Part shown: piece after piece, positions 35,470 through 46,281 of the stretch
Position numbering within the stretch: position 1 is the stretch's first letter
Layout of the letters: each line of letters opens with the position of its first letter
NCBI RefSeq assembly: GCF_016859285.1
Contig: NC_053421.1
Coordinates: 769,971 to 833,970 of the forward strand
DNA from: Xiphias gladius
Taxonomy: Eukaryota > Chordata > Actinopteri > Istiophoriformes > Xiphiidae
Reading direction: 5' to 3'
Length of the DNA: 64,000 nucleotides
Position numbers and translations under genes: made by a program
Notes under the pieces: model-generated
Seen by the model: the letters and a program-made list of their open reading frames with translations, nothing else
The model's database searches: none
What the model was told of the DNA's origin: nothing

Positions 35470-37412
35470 TTATTCAGGGTGTTATCTATTAACTAAATTG
35501 AGCATGTGGTGAGATCTTTCAGACTCTAAGTGGCTTACCACCTCAGATAAACAATTTGCTGTAGGAGACCTTGCCGGTTGGTCAATTTCCTGGCAAAATC
35601 TACATCAATCAGGGCTGCATTTAATGATTATTTTAATCACTTATTAAATGTGGTTTATTCATTATCGTTATCAATTGCTGATGAAAATTGTAAGTGGCTG
35701 TTAAAAGATGCAGAAAACGCCCATCACAACACCAAGGTGTCTTGTTCAAATGTGTTGTTTTGTCCAACAGTCCAAAACCAAGGGAAACAGCTTATTGTCA
35801 CAGTGCAGAAACTGAAACCACAGCATGTTTGGTGTTTTTGCTTGATAAATGACTTAAACAATTAATTCATGATTATTTTTATGTCAATTTTATTATTGAT
35901 TAATCAAGTAGTTCCAACACTAAAGACAAAGGACATTCCAATCAATTCTGTGACAAGTTTACCGAAAACTACCAATCAAGGAGCGATACGAGAAAACTTC
36001 CAAGAAACTGATTATCCATCAGTGTAAGGCCAGTACTAAAATGGCGAACAGGCCACGGCTGTAAATCTGAATAGAACAAGTGGTACCCAAACAATGGCTG
36101 TCCCAATGAGCTGACAGTAGTGTAGGAGGTTTGTGGATATGCAGTCCAGTCCAGAATCTGTAGTAGGATTTCACATAAATTGTTGCTCCCACAGTCCATG
36201 TACAGTTGAAGAGCGATTGACCAGTTTTGTAAAGAAGAATGTGGGAAAAATGTCAGTGTCCAGATGTGCAAAGCTGACACTGCTTCCCGATGAGCCTCTA
36301 CTGACTTAAAGGGGTTGAATATTTATGCTTTTTTTTTTATGATTGTATTGAATTTAGTTCTGTTTGTAGAGATTATTTTAAAAAAGTGTTAAAACTCCTA
36401 ATTACATCCACTGCAATTTAAGGGAAACTCCAATTTTCACTTCAATTTTCACACATGAAAATCAGATAACTAGTCACGAGTCACCACTCAGCCTTTGAAA
36501 AGAGGTGTATGATGTCTTTTGTGGCTCTAGAGGAGCTTTGTCAAGTCTGAGAAATAACCCTGATGATGTCATAGTGATGTCATCAGGATTAATTCAACTT
36601 TGACAGGAGACTAAAATTTATAACTGGAAAGCTGACTTACTGGGTTTGTGGAGTTTGACGGATGTATCATGCATTAATGGTCTAATGAACAAGGCTATCA
36701 ACTTGCATTATGGGAAATATAGGATTCAAGGTTATATGAGCTTGAACAATTCCAGAGACTAAAAGTCAGGATATCTTGGCCTCTATGACATCAGTTTTCA
36801 CCACTCGTTTTTTTCATCTGTCATGTTATGACAGTGTGACACTAAATCACTGAAGTGGTCTTTTAAATGTTTCAAAAAATGAGATGACAGGAAAGAGTCT
36901 AAGTGTTGGTTGAATCCTTTTCTTGACTAAAATGGAGTCAGAAGAGTTTGAGAAACTCGGGTTCATGTAAGGTGAAACACTATCTATCCTTCAAATTTTG
37001 TAGTCAGGGGTTCAGCCTCTATACCGTTTATTCTGTTGAATGTGTGTATTTTCTGCAAAATTTTGAAAATGTGCAGTTTCTCCTATGCTTATGCAACATC
37101 AAAACCTAATTTTGGTTTTGATGTTGCATAAGCAGTTTAATATTTTTCCTCTATCAGTTTCCAGTGGCTGTTTCAGCTGGTTTAGCTGTGCATTAACTTC
37201 ATTTCACCGCGCTTATCACATGACACACTGCACGGCTGACTGATTGACCTCCTGGAAATCCCTTTCTTCCTTTCTTTCTTCCTTCCTTCCTTCCTTTCCT
37301 CCCTCCTCTCCTCTGTCATGTATTTTGCTAAGGTGAGCTGAGGTGCGGTGAGAACTGGAAGCTCGGTTTGTACTCTTGAGTTTCTTTTTCTCTTAGTGCG
37401 TAAAAACGCGCG
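35470..37412. repeat. Tandem direct duplication, copy 1 (1943 bp)
   Basis: It begins TTATTCAGGGTGTTATCTAT and ends GTGCGTAAAAACGCGCG. It is almost identical to copy 2, which abuts it. Differences from copy 2: two substitutions (about 37057 and 37245), five single-base homopolymer length changes (all shorter here) and a 16-bp shorter CTTC microsatellite. The interior holds a decayed MITE (35610-35925), a TGATGTCATAGTGATGTCA block (about 36563) and a hairpin at 37087-37133. The 95-residue ORF inside comes from the MITE and is not a credible gene. Confidence 0.97.
37087..37133. repeat. Perfect 20-bp-arm hairpin in duplication copy 1
   Basis: GCTTATGCAACATCAAAACC (37087-37106) and its exact inverse complement (37114-37133) flank a 7-bp loop, TAATTTT. 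Confidence 0.95.
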
Positions 37413-39376
37413 TTATTCAGGGTGTTATCTATTAACTAAATTGAGCATGTGGTGAGATCTTTCAGACTCTAAGTGGCTTACCACCTCAGATAAACAATTT
37501 GCTGTAGGAGACCTTGCCGGTTGGTCAATTTCCTGGCAAAATCTACATCAATCAGGGCTGCATTTAATGATTATTTTAATCACTTATTAAATGTGGTTTA
37601 TTCATTATCGTTATCAATTGCTGATGAAAATTGTAAGTGGCTGTTAAAAGATGCAGAAAACGCCCATCACAACACCAAGGTGTCTTGTTCAAATGTGTTG
37701 TTTTGTCCAACAGTCCAAAACCAAGGGAAACAGCTTATTGTCACAGTGCAGAAACTGAAACCACAGCATGTTTGGTGTTTTTGCTTGATAAATGACTTAA
37801 ACAATTAATTCATGATTATTTTTATGTCAATTTTATTATTGATTAATCAAGTAGTTCCAACACTAAAGACAAAGGACATTCCAATCAATTCTGTGACAAG
37901 TTTACCGAAAACTACCAATCAAGGGAGCGATACGAGAAAACTTCCAAGAAACTGATTATCCATCAGTGTAAGGCCAGTACTAAAAATGGCGAACAGGCCA
38001 CGGCTGTAAATCTGAATAGAACAAGTGGTACCCAAACAATGGCTGTCCCAATGAGCTGACAGTAGTGTAGGAGGTTTGTGGATATGCAGTCCAGTCCAGA
38101 ATCTGTAGTAGGATTTCACATAAATTGTTGCTCCCACAGTCCATGTACAGTTGAAGAGCGATTGACCAGTTTTGTAAAGAAGAATGTGGGAAAAATGTCA
38201 GTGTCCAGATGTGCAAAGCTGACACTGCTTCCCGATGAGCCTCTACTGACTTAAAGGGGTTGAATATTTATGCTTTTTTTTTTATGATTGTATTGAATTT
38301 AGTTCTGTTTGTAGAGATTATTTTAAAAAAGTGTTAAAACTCCTAATTACATCCACTGCAATTTAAGGGAAACTCCAATTTTCACTTCAATTTTCACACA
38401 TGAAAATCAGATAACTAGTCACGAGTCACCACTCAGCCTTTGAAAAGAGGTGTATGATGTCTTTTGTGGCTCTAGAGGAGCTTTGTCAAGTCTGAGAAAT
38501 AACCCTGATGATGTCATAGTGATGTCATCAGGATTAATTCAACTTTGACAGGGAGACTAAAAATTTATAACTGGAAAGCTGACTTACTGGGTTTGTGGAG
38601 TTTGACGGATGTATCATGCATTAATGGTCTAATGAACAAGGCTATCAACTTGCATTATGGGAAATATAGGATTCAAGGTTATATGAGCTTGAACAATTCC
38701 AGAGACTAAAAGTCAGGATATCTTGGCCTCTATGACATCAGTTTTCACCACTCGTTTTTTTTCATCTGTCATGTTATGACAGTGTGACACTAAATCACTG
38801 AAGTGGTCTTTTAAATGTTTCAAAAAATGAGATGACAGGAAAGAGTCTAAGTGTTGGTTGAATCCTTTTCTTGACTAAAATGGAGTCAGAAGAGTTTGAG
38901 AAACTCGGGTTCATGTAAGGTGAAACACTATCTATCCTTCAAATTTTGTAGTCAGGGGTTCAGCCTCTATACCGTTTATTCTGTTGAATGTGTGTATTTT
39001 CTGCATAATTTTGAAAATGTGCAGTTTCTCCTATGCTTATGCAACATCAAAACCTAATTTTGGTTTTGATGTTGCATAAGCAGTTTAATATTTTTCCTCT
39101 ATCAGTTTCCAGTGGCTGTTTCAGCTGGTTTAGCTGTGCATTAACTTCATTTCACCGCGCTTATCACATGACACACTGCACGGCTGACTGATTAACCTCC
39201 TGGAAATCCCTTTCTTCCTTTCTTTCTTCCTTCCTTCCTTCCTTCCTTCCTTCCTTCCTTTCCTCCCTCCTCTCCTCTGTCATGTATTTTGCTAAGGTGA
39301 GCTGAGGTGCGGTGAGAACTGGAAGCTCGGTTTGTACTCTTGAGTTTCTTTTTCTCTTAGTGCGTAAAAACGCGCG
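37413..39376. repeat. Tandem direct duplication, copy 2 (1964 bp)
   Basis: It follows copy 1 without a gap. It ends at CGCGCG, after which unique sequence (CTCGACGCGC) leads into the sult3 promoter. The 21-bp length excess over copy 1 is fully accounted for by five +1 homopolymer steps and 16 bp of extra CTTC units (39215-39262). Confidence 0.97.
39035..39081. repeat. Perfect 20-bp-arm hairpin in duplication copy 2
   Basis: The same hairpin as in copy 1, unchanged: arms 39035-39054 and 39062-39081. Confidence 0.95.
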
Positions 39377-39924
39377 CTCGACGCGCATCTCCAGTTTGCA
39401 GCAAACGAAAAGAGGTGGGACCTCCGCCCTCCGCATTTATAGCAATAATCTGGGTTCATATGAGGTATTTCTGGCGGTAGGAGCAAGGGAAGTATTAAAC
39501 AGACTGTGGACGTCGTGTCTTTAGCGTCGGACAGAAAAGGGAACAGAGTAGGTATGCAACATGTTGATAAAAGGACGGATAGATTATCACATTACTTTAT
39601 GTGTGTATTTTCTAATGTGAATTGCTTTTTGTCCTTTAAATTGATTTAACTTGGCCAGAATATTAAGAGAGTATTAGCCCTCAGTCATTTTCCACTTTTC
39701 CACAGTTGTGGAATTTCTGCTGGTAAATGATGGTAGATGGGCGGAAACTGATATAAATATTGGAATCTAAGTACAATTTTTAAAATATATATCGATCGAG
39801 GTTTAAATGAAAGCCAATTTCTGCATTTATTTAATTGCTGTAACAGAGCACATGAATAAGAAGTAAGTAAAGCACAGAGTAGGTTAAGTAAACACACCTG
39901 TCCTTTTATTTTGCTTTAGCTATC
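39377..39924 (+). promoter_or_regulatory. sult3: Candidate sult3 promoter and 5' untranslated exon
   Basis: A TATA-like CATTTATAGCAATA lies at about 39434. A plausible short untranslated exon would end at the donor TAG|GTATGC (intron start 39552). The acceptor TTTGCTTTAG at 39910-39919 stands five bases before the start codon. The 5' boundary of the unique sequence is the end of duplication copy 2. No transcript evidence is available from sequence alone. Confidence 0.4.
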
Positions 39925-42900
39925 ATGGATTTAAATGATGCCAAGACTCATAACTATGAACTGGTGCCACACAAAGGCTTCACGTTGATCAACGGGATTC
40001 ATGATCCAGATGATGTAGACCAGATTTACAACCTGGAGATCAGAGACTCTGATGTGTTTGTCGTCACATACCCAAAATCAGGTGAGAGGAAAATAAACAC
40101 GGAAGACTCCTGTTATACACACCAGAGGCACCAGAGGCCGGTGCTACGAAGTAAGTTCAACATACCCAGGATATCTTTTCATTTTCTGGCTTCATTGAGC
40201 CCAATAACTGCAATCACGCTAAGCAGTCACAGGACACTGCTTGTAAACTTGGTAAGTCAACTCAGGTTTTCCCGAGCAGGTTCACGTAAGGGGCGGTGTT
40301 TGAAGCATATGACCAATCGCAAACATGGACAAGTCTACTGGCAGTAGAGCGGCATATTATACAAATGAAGAGCAACTATAATATTAGATAAATACTAAGA
40401 AGTTAAACACATAATCCAGGCTAAAAGCAACAGTTGCAGCTGCTGGCTTTCGGTGAATTCATGTGTAATTTCAAAGTAGGAAAGATGTTTTTTTTTTCTA
40501 AATAGACAAAATAGCTCGTAGCCCCTCGATTAGAACACATTGATGTGTCAACTATAGACACTACAGTAGCCTTTAAATGTAAATATATGGTTTAAATAAG
40601 CTACTGTTAGATGGTGGACTTGTTCTGCTTGGAAAACAGCTCATGCTATACAAATTTGTGACGATTTTGAGTCTTCTACGCATGGTAATGCCATTTTACA
40701 AGAGAATTGATTGGTCAGTAGGCAGTGCTTTTATACGTGTTGATCAGTTATCTCTATCATAACCTGCTCCGGACCAGGTTAGGTGTGAAGCGCAAGTTAC
40801 CATGGCGATGTAAGTTAACCACCATCATTACCCTAAAAATTTAGGGTTAAACCTAAAGTTACTTCACTAACCACACATCATGCTTCGTAGTACAGGCCTC
40901 TGGCTTCGGTGCAGGCTCCTTCATCAGATACACGTTTGTGTCCAGTGTCCTGCAGCGGGAGTGCACTTAGGGTCAGTGTGATTTTTGGAGCTCTCGGCAT
41001 AGAGGAAGGAACAAGGCTGTTTAGTATGTAGAGCATTTCCAGATGAATGTCCCGCTCTTTGTGTGTTGCAAATTGATTTCAACAGAGAACAGGGTATCAA
41101 AGGATCAGCTAGCGAAGTTTTTAACCACGAAGAGAAATCAAGACAAATTCCAGAGAGATGAGAGGAGAGGTGTACTTACACAAGGTTGACCTAATTGGTG
41201 CCATTGTACACAGAGTCTGGGAGATGAAAATGAGGCCTGTCTGCTCTGTTTGACAGGAACCATCTGGATGCAGCAGATTATGCTGCTCCTTGAGGCAAAG
41301 GGAGATATGACAGCCATCAGCAGTATCAACAACTGCTGCAATGATGAACTCATCCCCTGGATTGAGCTGAAGGGCAAGAGACAAGCGTTCATTACGGCCC
41401 CATCACCCAGACTGAGGGTCACCCATCTGCAGTACCACTTTATGCCTCCTGCTCTGAGCCAGAAGAAGGGCAAGGTCAGCACTTTAACCGTGTATTTCAA
41501 GTACACTTAAAAAAAAATCAAAAACACTTTACTTTTAGGTCCCCCTATTTAACATTCATAAGCAGTATATAAACATGTAATAATATAATTGTAAGCAGGA
41601 TATTATAAATGTTTATTAGTGTACAGTATTTATCAGCAATTCTAACTTCACCTGTGAAGACATATTTTATATTATTACAGCCGTGTTTACTATCTTGTAA
41701 TTCATTATCTGTTACCCACTTATGGGTATCCACAGGAGGAGTTATAGTTTCTGAAAAATATAATAATGATCACTTAGAGCTGATTACAGCTACATTATCT
41801 TCTGATATTAACCAGTTTTTACATGTTTATATACTGATTATAAGTACTAAATAGGAGGAGTTAAAGTAAAGTGTTGCCAAAAAAATAAGATTTAGTTGCA
41901 TCACTAATGTCATTCATGCTTTTTTCTTTAAGGCAGTGTATTGTTAGTCCCAACCTCCCCTCCACCAGTTGGTCTACTTCCTGTCTTGACAATATTAGTG
42001 ACATATTAAAGGATAGATTCATATTTTTTCAAGTCTGCCTTTAAACAACACTCATATGCACATTGAAAGCATTATTGGTCATTATATTTGTTCCTCCTCT
42101 CCATAGTGGCCACAAAGATCCCTTTCTAAAGCTTTTCTATTGAAAGTGAACTCAACAAACAGAAGTTTGGTACTAAAAAGATTCACTTTGGAAGATATCT
42201 AAAGCCTTAAATGAGGTTCAGCTGAACTTTGGAATTCTTTTTAGCACAGAATGATGATTGTGAAATTTGTCCCCCATCATTTACTTTGAAAATGGCTCGG
42301 AATGCCTTTATAGCAAGTATGGATAGGATGAAAGAATAATGCAACCAACAGTGCTTTCAATGTAAATACACTCAGTTAGGTCTGACTAACTAAAACTATT
42401 GCAGCATAATAAAACAGCTGTACAATAAACCCTCCTTCATGAAGGCTATTATGTTCAGTTTGTGTTGAAACTGTTTCAGAGAGGCACTGATTCAATTTTA
42501 TGATCACGTTGGAGGATGTAGTTTGTGATGCTGTTGAAATGTATTGTGTTATATTGACAGATATTGCTATTATTTCGTCCACTCCATTTATATCAAAGAG
42601 GGTAGACTAAATAACAGAAACACTTCTTTGTATAACGCAATACAGTTCAACAGCACCACAAACTACATCCTCCAAAGTGGTAATACAGTTGAATCGGCAC
42701 CTCTCTGAAACTGTTTCTTTCTCAAGATAAAGCACTGGGGAAAAATGTTATGTCTTCGTGCCAAAACATACAAAATTTATTGAATCAGCCTTGAGAAATT
42801 TCAGACGATACCCAACCCCATGCAAAAGTCGAAATTTGCCCAATGGTGGTGCTGATTCATCCTCTGGGGTCCGTTAATATCCACAGCAGAATTCATGGAA

Positions 42901-45900
42901 ACCTCCCCAGTAGTTATTGCTTGTTCTGGATCATAGTGTTCGGATGTCACAGCCATTCTTAGGCCTTGCTGTTACACTGACAACAAAAAAACCCTTATGT
43001 TCACTGAGTTCAGTTACTTTTGTTGTTCTCTCTTTATCCTGTATTCCTCTGTTGTTTGTTGTAGATGGTCATGTGACTTCCTGCCTTGTAGCTGTAGGAA
43101 ATGGTACACGCCCAAATCATCTCATTAACACTTAGAGGCCATTTTCAGACCCCAGAAGGGTTTTGGCACGAACATACAGATAGATAATAATACACTGATT
43201 ATGTGGAATTTATCCTATGTATTTTGTAATGTTCATGTTACAGCTTTAAAATCCAACAAAGCAATTAAAAATCAGTCAGGATAGAGGATAGAGAATAAAC
43301 AGGATAGAGTCGTTTGTTGTTGATACCCAGACTTTACCTCCTTTAGGTGATCTACGTGGCAAGAAATCCCAAAGATGTCCTTGTATCTTACTTCTACTTC
43401 CATAAGTTTGCAAACATATTAGAAACTCCAAAGGATTTCAATGACTTCTTTGAGAAATTCCTGAGAGGAGATGGTAAGAGCAGTTCTCTTCTGTCATTCA
43501 CAAAATAATGTTTGCACAGAGAATATTTCTTGTGATGTTTTCTTGGCAGTGCAGCTCACATTGAATGTCTAAATTGTGGTGGTGACATTGTGCATTATTC
43601 ATGCAGTGTTTGGATGCAGCTGGTTTGATCACGTTAAGACTTGGTACTCACACAAGGATGATATGAACATGCTGTTCATCACTTATGAAGAAATGATTCA
43701 AGTAGGAGCTCAAATCATATCAATCTATGCATGTCCTTTAGCTATCATATCGCTTGTTGTAGTATCAGTCTGTAAAAATGGTTTTAAAAAAAAGATCTTT
43801 AGTGCATTTATGCTACTGGGTTTTTGTTCAGGATCTGCCGTCTGCAGTGGAGAGGATCTCCTTGTTCCTGGGTAAAGAGCTGACTGATGAGCAGCTGGCT
43901 AATGTGGTTAAACACAGCACCTTCAACAACATGCAGAAGATCCCTCAAGCCAACTACGAGCAGATACCAGATAGCATGCTCAACCACCACCAGGGAAGAT
44001 TCATGAGGAAAGGTAAGAGTGTTTACTGCTTCAGGTGCATACAGGAGCTCAACCTCTCCCTGAGAATAATTATACCCAAGAGTTATTCAACTGTCAACCC
44101 AAAGAATTATGGAGCTATATTAAATAAGTATATACTAGCAGAGACAAGTATAATAACTACAGTATATACACTAACTATGCTACTATTAAATTCTAACACA
44201 GTAAAAACAATAAACTAAAAACAGCTTTGGAAACATTTGAACTGAAAATAGACAGGCACAGACCCTCTTTATATAGCAATAACCGATGACTCTGAAATTA
44301 AGGATCCAAGGGTTTTAGGGCAGACTAGACAGTTAGGGTAAGACACAAGCCAAAGATTTTGGGAGCTTTAGATGATTAGATAGATAGATTTAATGAGGTT
44401 ATGTTCAGGATAAGCCCTTACGTGTAGAATTTTAAAGTAATTTTTCTAATGGTTTTTAATTTTAAAACAAGAATAGGTCCAAACCTAGTATATGGGTGGT
44501 CAGTGTGCAAAATTGAGGACATAGTTGAAAAGTGTTGTGGAAACTAAAGCCTGCTTGAAAGATGCTAAATGTCCCTCAATGACGTAATACATTAATTAGC
44601 ATATTCATGATGTCATTATCTCATATTTGCCCTCTGCCTAGTGTCAGCTGGTTTCAGCCCTTTATCTATTTGCTTCTCTCCTACTGTTTGTGCTTACATA
44701 TGCAGTAATTTAATATAGCTGACGAATGTTGTAACTTCATCACTCAGTCAATTAGTGAGTCAGTCACTCAGTCAGTCAGAAATTTGCTGTTGCGGTCCAG
44801 CCAAAAATGGGACTACCTGATACTGAGCCTACATTTTAATACCACCACTGGGAGTTACCAGAGTCTTAAATTTTCAAATCCTACACATAGGGGTTTTAAA
44901 TCTGCAATAACTTGAGTGCAGCAGAAAAAAACTGTAAATACAACACTGACATACAGTATTATCACCTTTTCAGTTAAGACATGGCAAACTTTTCAGCGAA
45001 CAGTTGCCCATTCACTATGAGCATTACCTTTCACATACAAGTAGTAGTGCAATCTATTGTTGATATGAAAATACTGATCTGCTTCAAGGCTAGAGAGGGT
45101 TAGGGTACACGTGGAAACCCAAACCAACCAGGGGAATACATAAGAACTCTGGGTGTCTACAGACATTTCACGATCCATTTTTATTTTACTAATTTCTATG
45201 GATGTCCTTCCCTCCAGTTTTGGAATGCAAAATTCTACCCTACACATGCAGACACACATGTGCCACCTCTGTGGTAAACAGTGTTGCCAGCCTACCAGTG
45301 ATGAGCTTCACTGGGAAAGCATAATGTTTGGGAGGTTAGAGCTATCCTACCAAGTTCCACCCTCCAGGGACCTTGACCAACCACTAGGAATCACTAGTAT
45401 CACAACTGAGAGCACAATTGAACAATATATACAGTGAGACGGCTGTGTTTGCTTGAACATATAAGTGAGCTGGATGTACTTCTCCTGTGAATCAAACTCC
45501 AGGTCTCTGGTGTTGAGTTAGAACAATAACATTTTTGAGTAATCATTGGCTTGGTCCCCTTGTTGTGTGAGGGGAACTTTGGTTAGAAAACAGGTACTGT
45601 CTTCCACGCAGCAAATGTTTTCCACATGAAAGGTACTATTACAGGCCAATAGATTCCCTTTTTATGCCTCTGTAACTTTTGCTCAGTATCTCTACTCATT
45701 CAGATTTTTTGGTTGTTAAATTTTAATGAATTTTCTGTAGAAGAAGTTCAGGGTTCAGACCTAATCAAAAGGGTTGAAGTACTGTAACCTTTTATTTTGG
45801 GGACATTATTTTCAGGTTAATGAGTATTTGAACAGTGACACGGGTTGTGTTAGCTCTATCATAAATTGCTTGTACTCTTACTGCATACAAGCAATTAATT

Positions 45901-46281
45901 ACTTACTTGCTGCACTGTCAAAATTACTAAGCAGTGAATACAGTATAGTATTCACATATACAGTATGTAACTGTATTGAATGTATCTTTAAGAGTTCTGG
46001 GACTAACTCAAACTAGAGGGTACCACACAAATATAAGGGACTGAATTCCTAAAGACCTGCTGGAATGCACTGAATATCCAGACTAATGATACATGGCAGA
46101 GTGAGGATGGATCACTACAACCTTTTCCTTCTCTTTCAATGTATTGTTAATATCAGGCACCATCGGTGACTGGAAGAATCACTTCACTGTGGCCCAGAAG
46201 GAGAAGTTTGATGAGGTCCTTTACAAAGAGATGAAGGACTTTCCTCTGTCTTTTATCTGGGACTTCAGGGACATTGAATGA
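39925..46281 (+). CDS. sult3: Cytosolic sulfotransferase, SULT3-like
   Basis: The predicted enzyme transfers sulfonate from PAPS to amine or hydroxyl acceptors in the cytosol. Coding exons: 39925-40081, 41257-41474, 43347-43473, 43607-43701, 43832-44012 and 46157-46281, all GT-AG with phase kept, giving 300 residues (usual family length about 290-300). The PAPS 5'-phosphosulfate loop is TYPKSGTIW (Lys51). The catalytic base is His109 (RVTHLQYHF). The 3'-phosphate site is [12 protein letters not shown] (Arg131, Ser139) and [12 protein letters not shown] (258-269). The dimer motif KxxxTVxxxE is present (266-275). The PKSGTIW form and the FIWDFRD C-terminus resemble mouse SULT3A1 more than SULT1 or SULT2, and the position between rwdd1 and zup1 agrees. 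Val107 occupies the place of the SULT1 Lys before TH. Exons of 127, 95 and 181 nt are the canonical SULT sizes, while the second is a merged 218-nt exon. Exact subfamily naming needs a tree; substrate is unknown. Confidence 0.95.
40131..40903. mobile_element. MITE with 21-bp TIRs in sult3 intron 1
   Basis: The left TIR (40131-40151, starting CCAGAGGCCGGTGCTACGAA) and the right TIR (40883-40903) are inverse complements with two mismatches. The core GGCCTGTACTACGAAG is a frequent terminus of small non-autonomous DNA transposons in fish. Internally, ACCTGCTCCGGACCAGGTTA (about 40763-40782) is itself partly palindromic. There is no coding capacity. The superfamily is not assigned. Confidence 0.75.
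42390..42720. repeat. Long hairpin element in sult3 intron 2
   Basis: The left arm contains GAAACTGTTTCAGAGAGGCA and TTGGAGGATGTAGTTTGTGATG (42470-42535). The right arm carries the inverse, CACCACAAACTACATCCTCC and CACCTCTCTGAAACTGTTTC (42655-42718). The arms are diverged by a few bases. The left part also resembles 20040-20240. It is a palindromic non-autonomous element. Confidence 0.75.
44715..44830. mobile_element. End fragment of the unclassified TIR element (family copy 3, inverted)
   Basis: It contains GCTGTTGCGGTCCAGCCAAAAA, the inverse of the left terminus at 22702-22723, plus CAGTCACTCAGTCAGTCAG and GTAACTTCATCACTCAGTCA matching inverted 22752-22790. It is truncated and lies in sult3 intron 5. 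Confidence 0.7.
44831..46156 (+). other. sult3 last intron, nothing recognised
   Basis: No exon or repeat family was identified; it ends with the acceptor TTAATATCAG. Confidence 0.5.

Noticed and set aside
35578-37808. Two identical 95-residue ORFs (35578-35865 and 37521-37808)
   Set aside because: They arise from the tandem duplication of a decayed MITE. The protein has no recognisable domain and its coding sequence is repeat-derived.
39164-39436. 90-residue minus-strand ORF with a Lys/Glu/Arg-rich repeat
   Set aside because: The repetitive part is translation of the CTTC microsatellite in the duplication.
43778-44218. 146-residue ORF overlapping the sult3 exon
   Set aside because: It reads through the acceptor at 43831 and the donor at 44013. 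Only 43832-44012 in this frame is coding.
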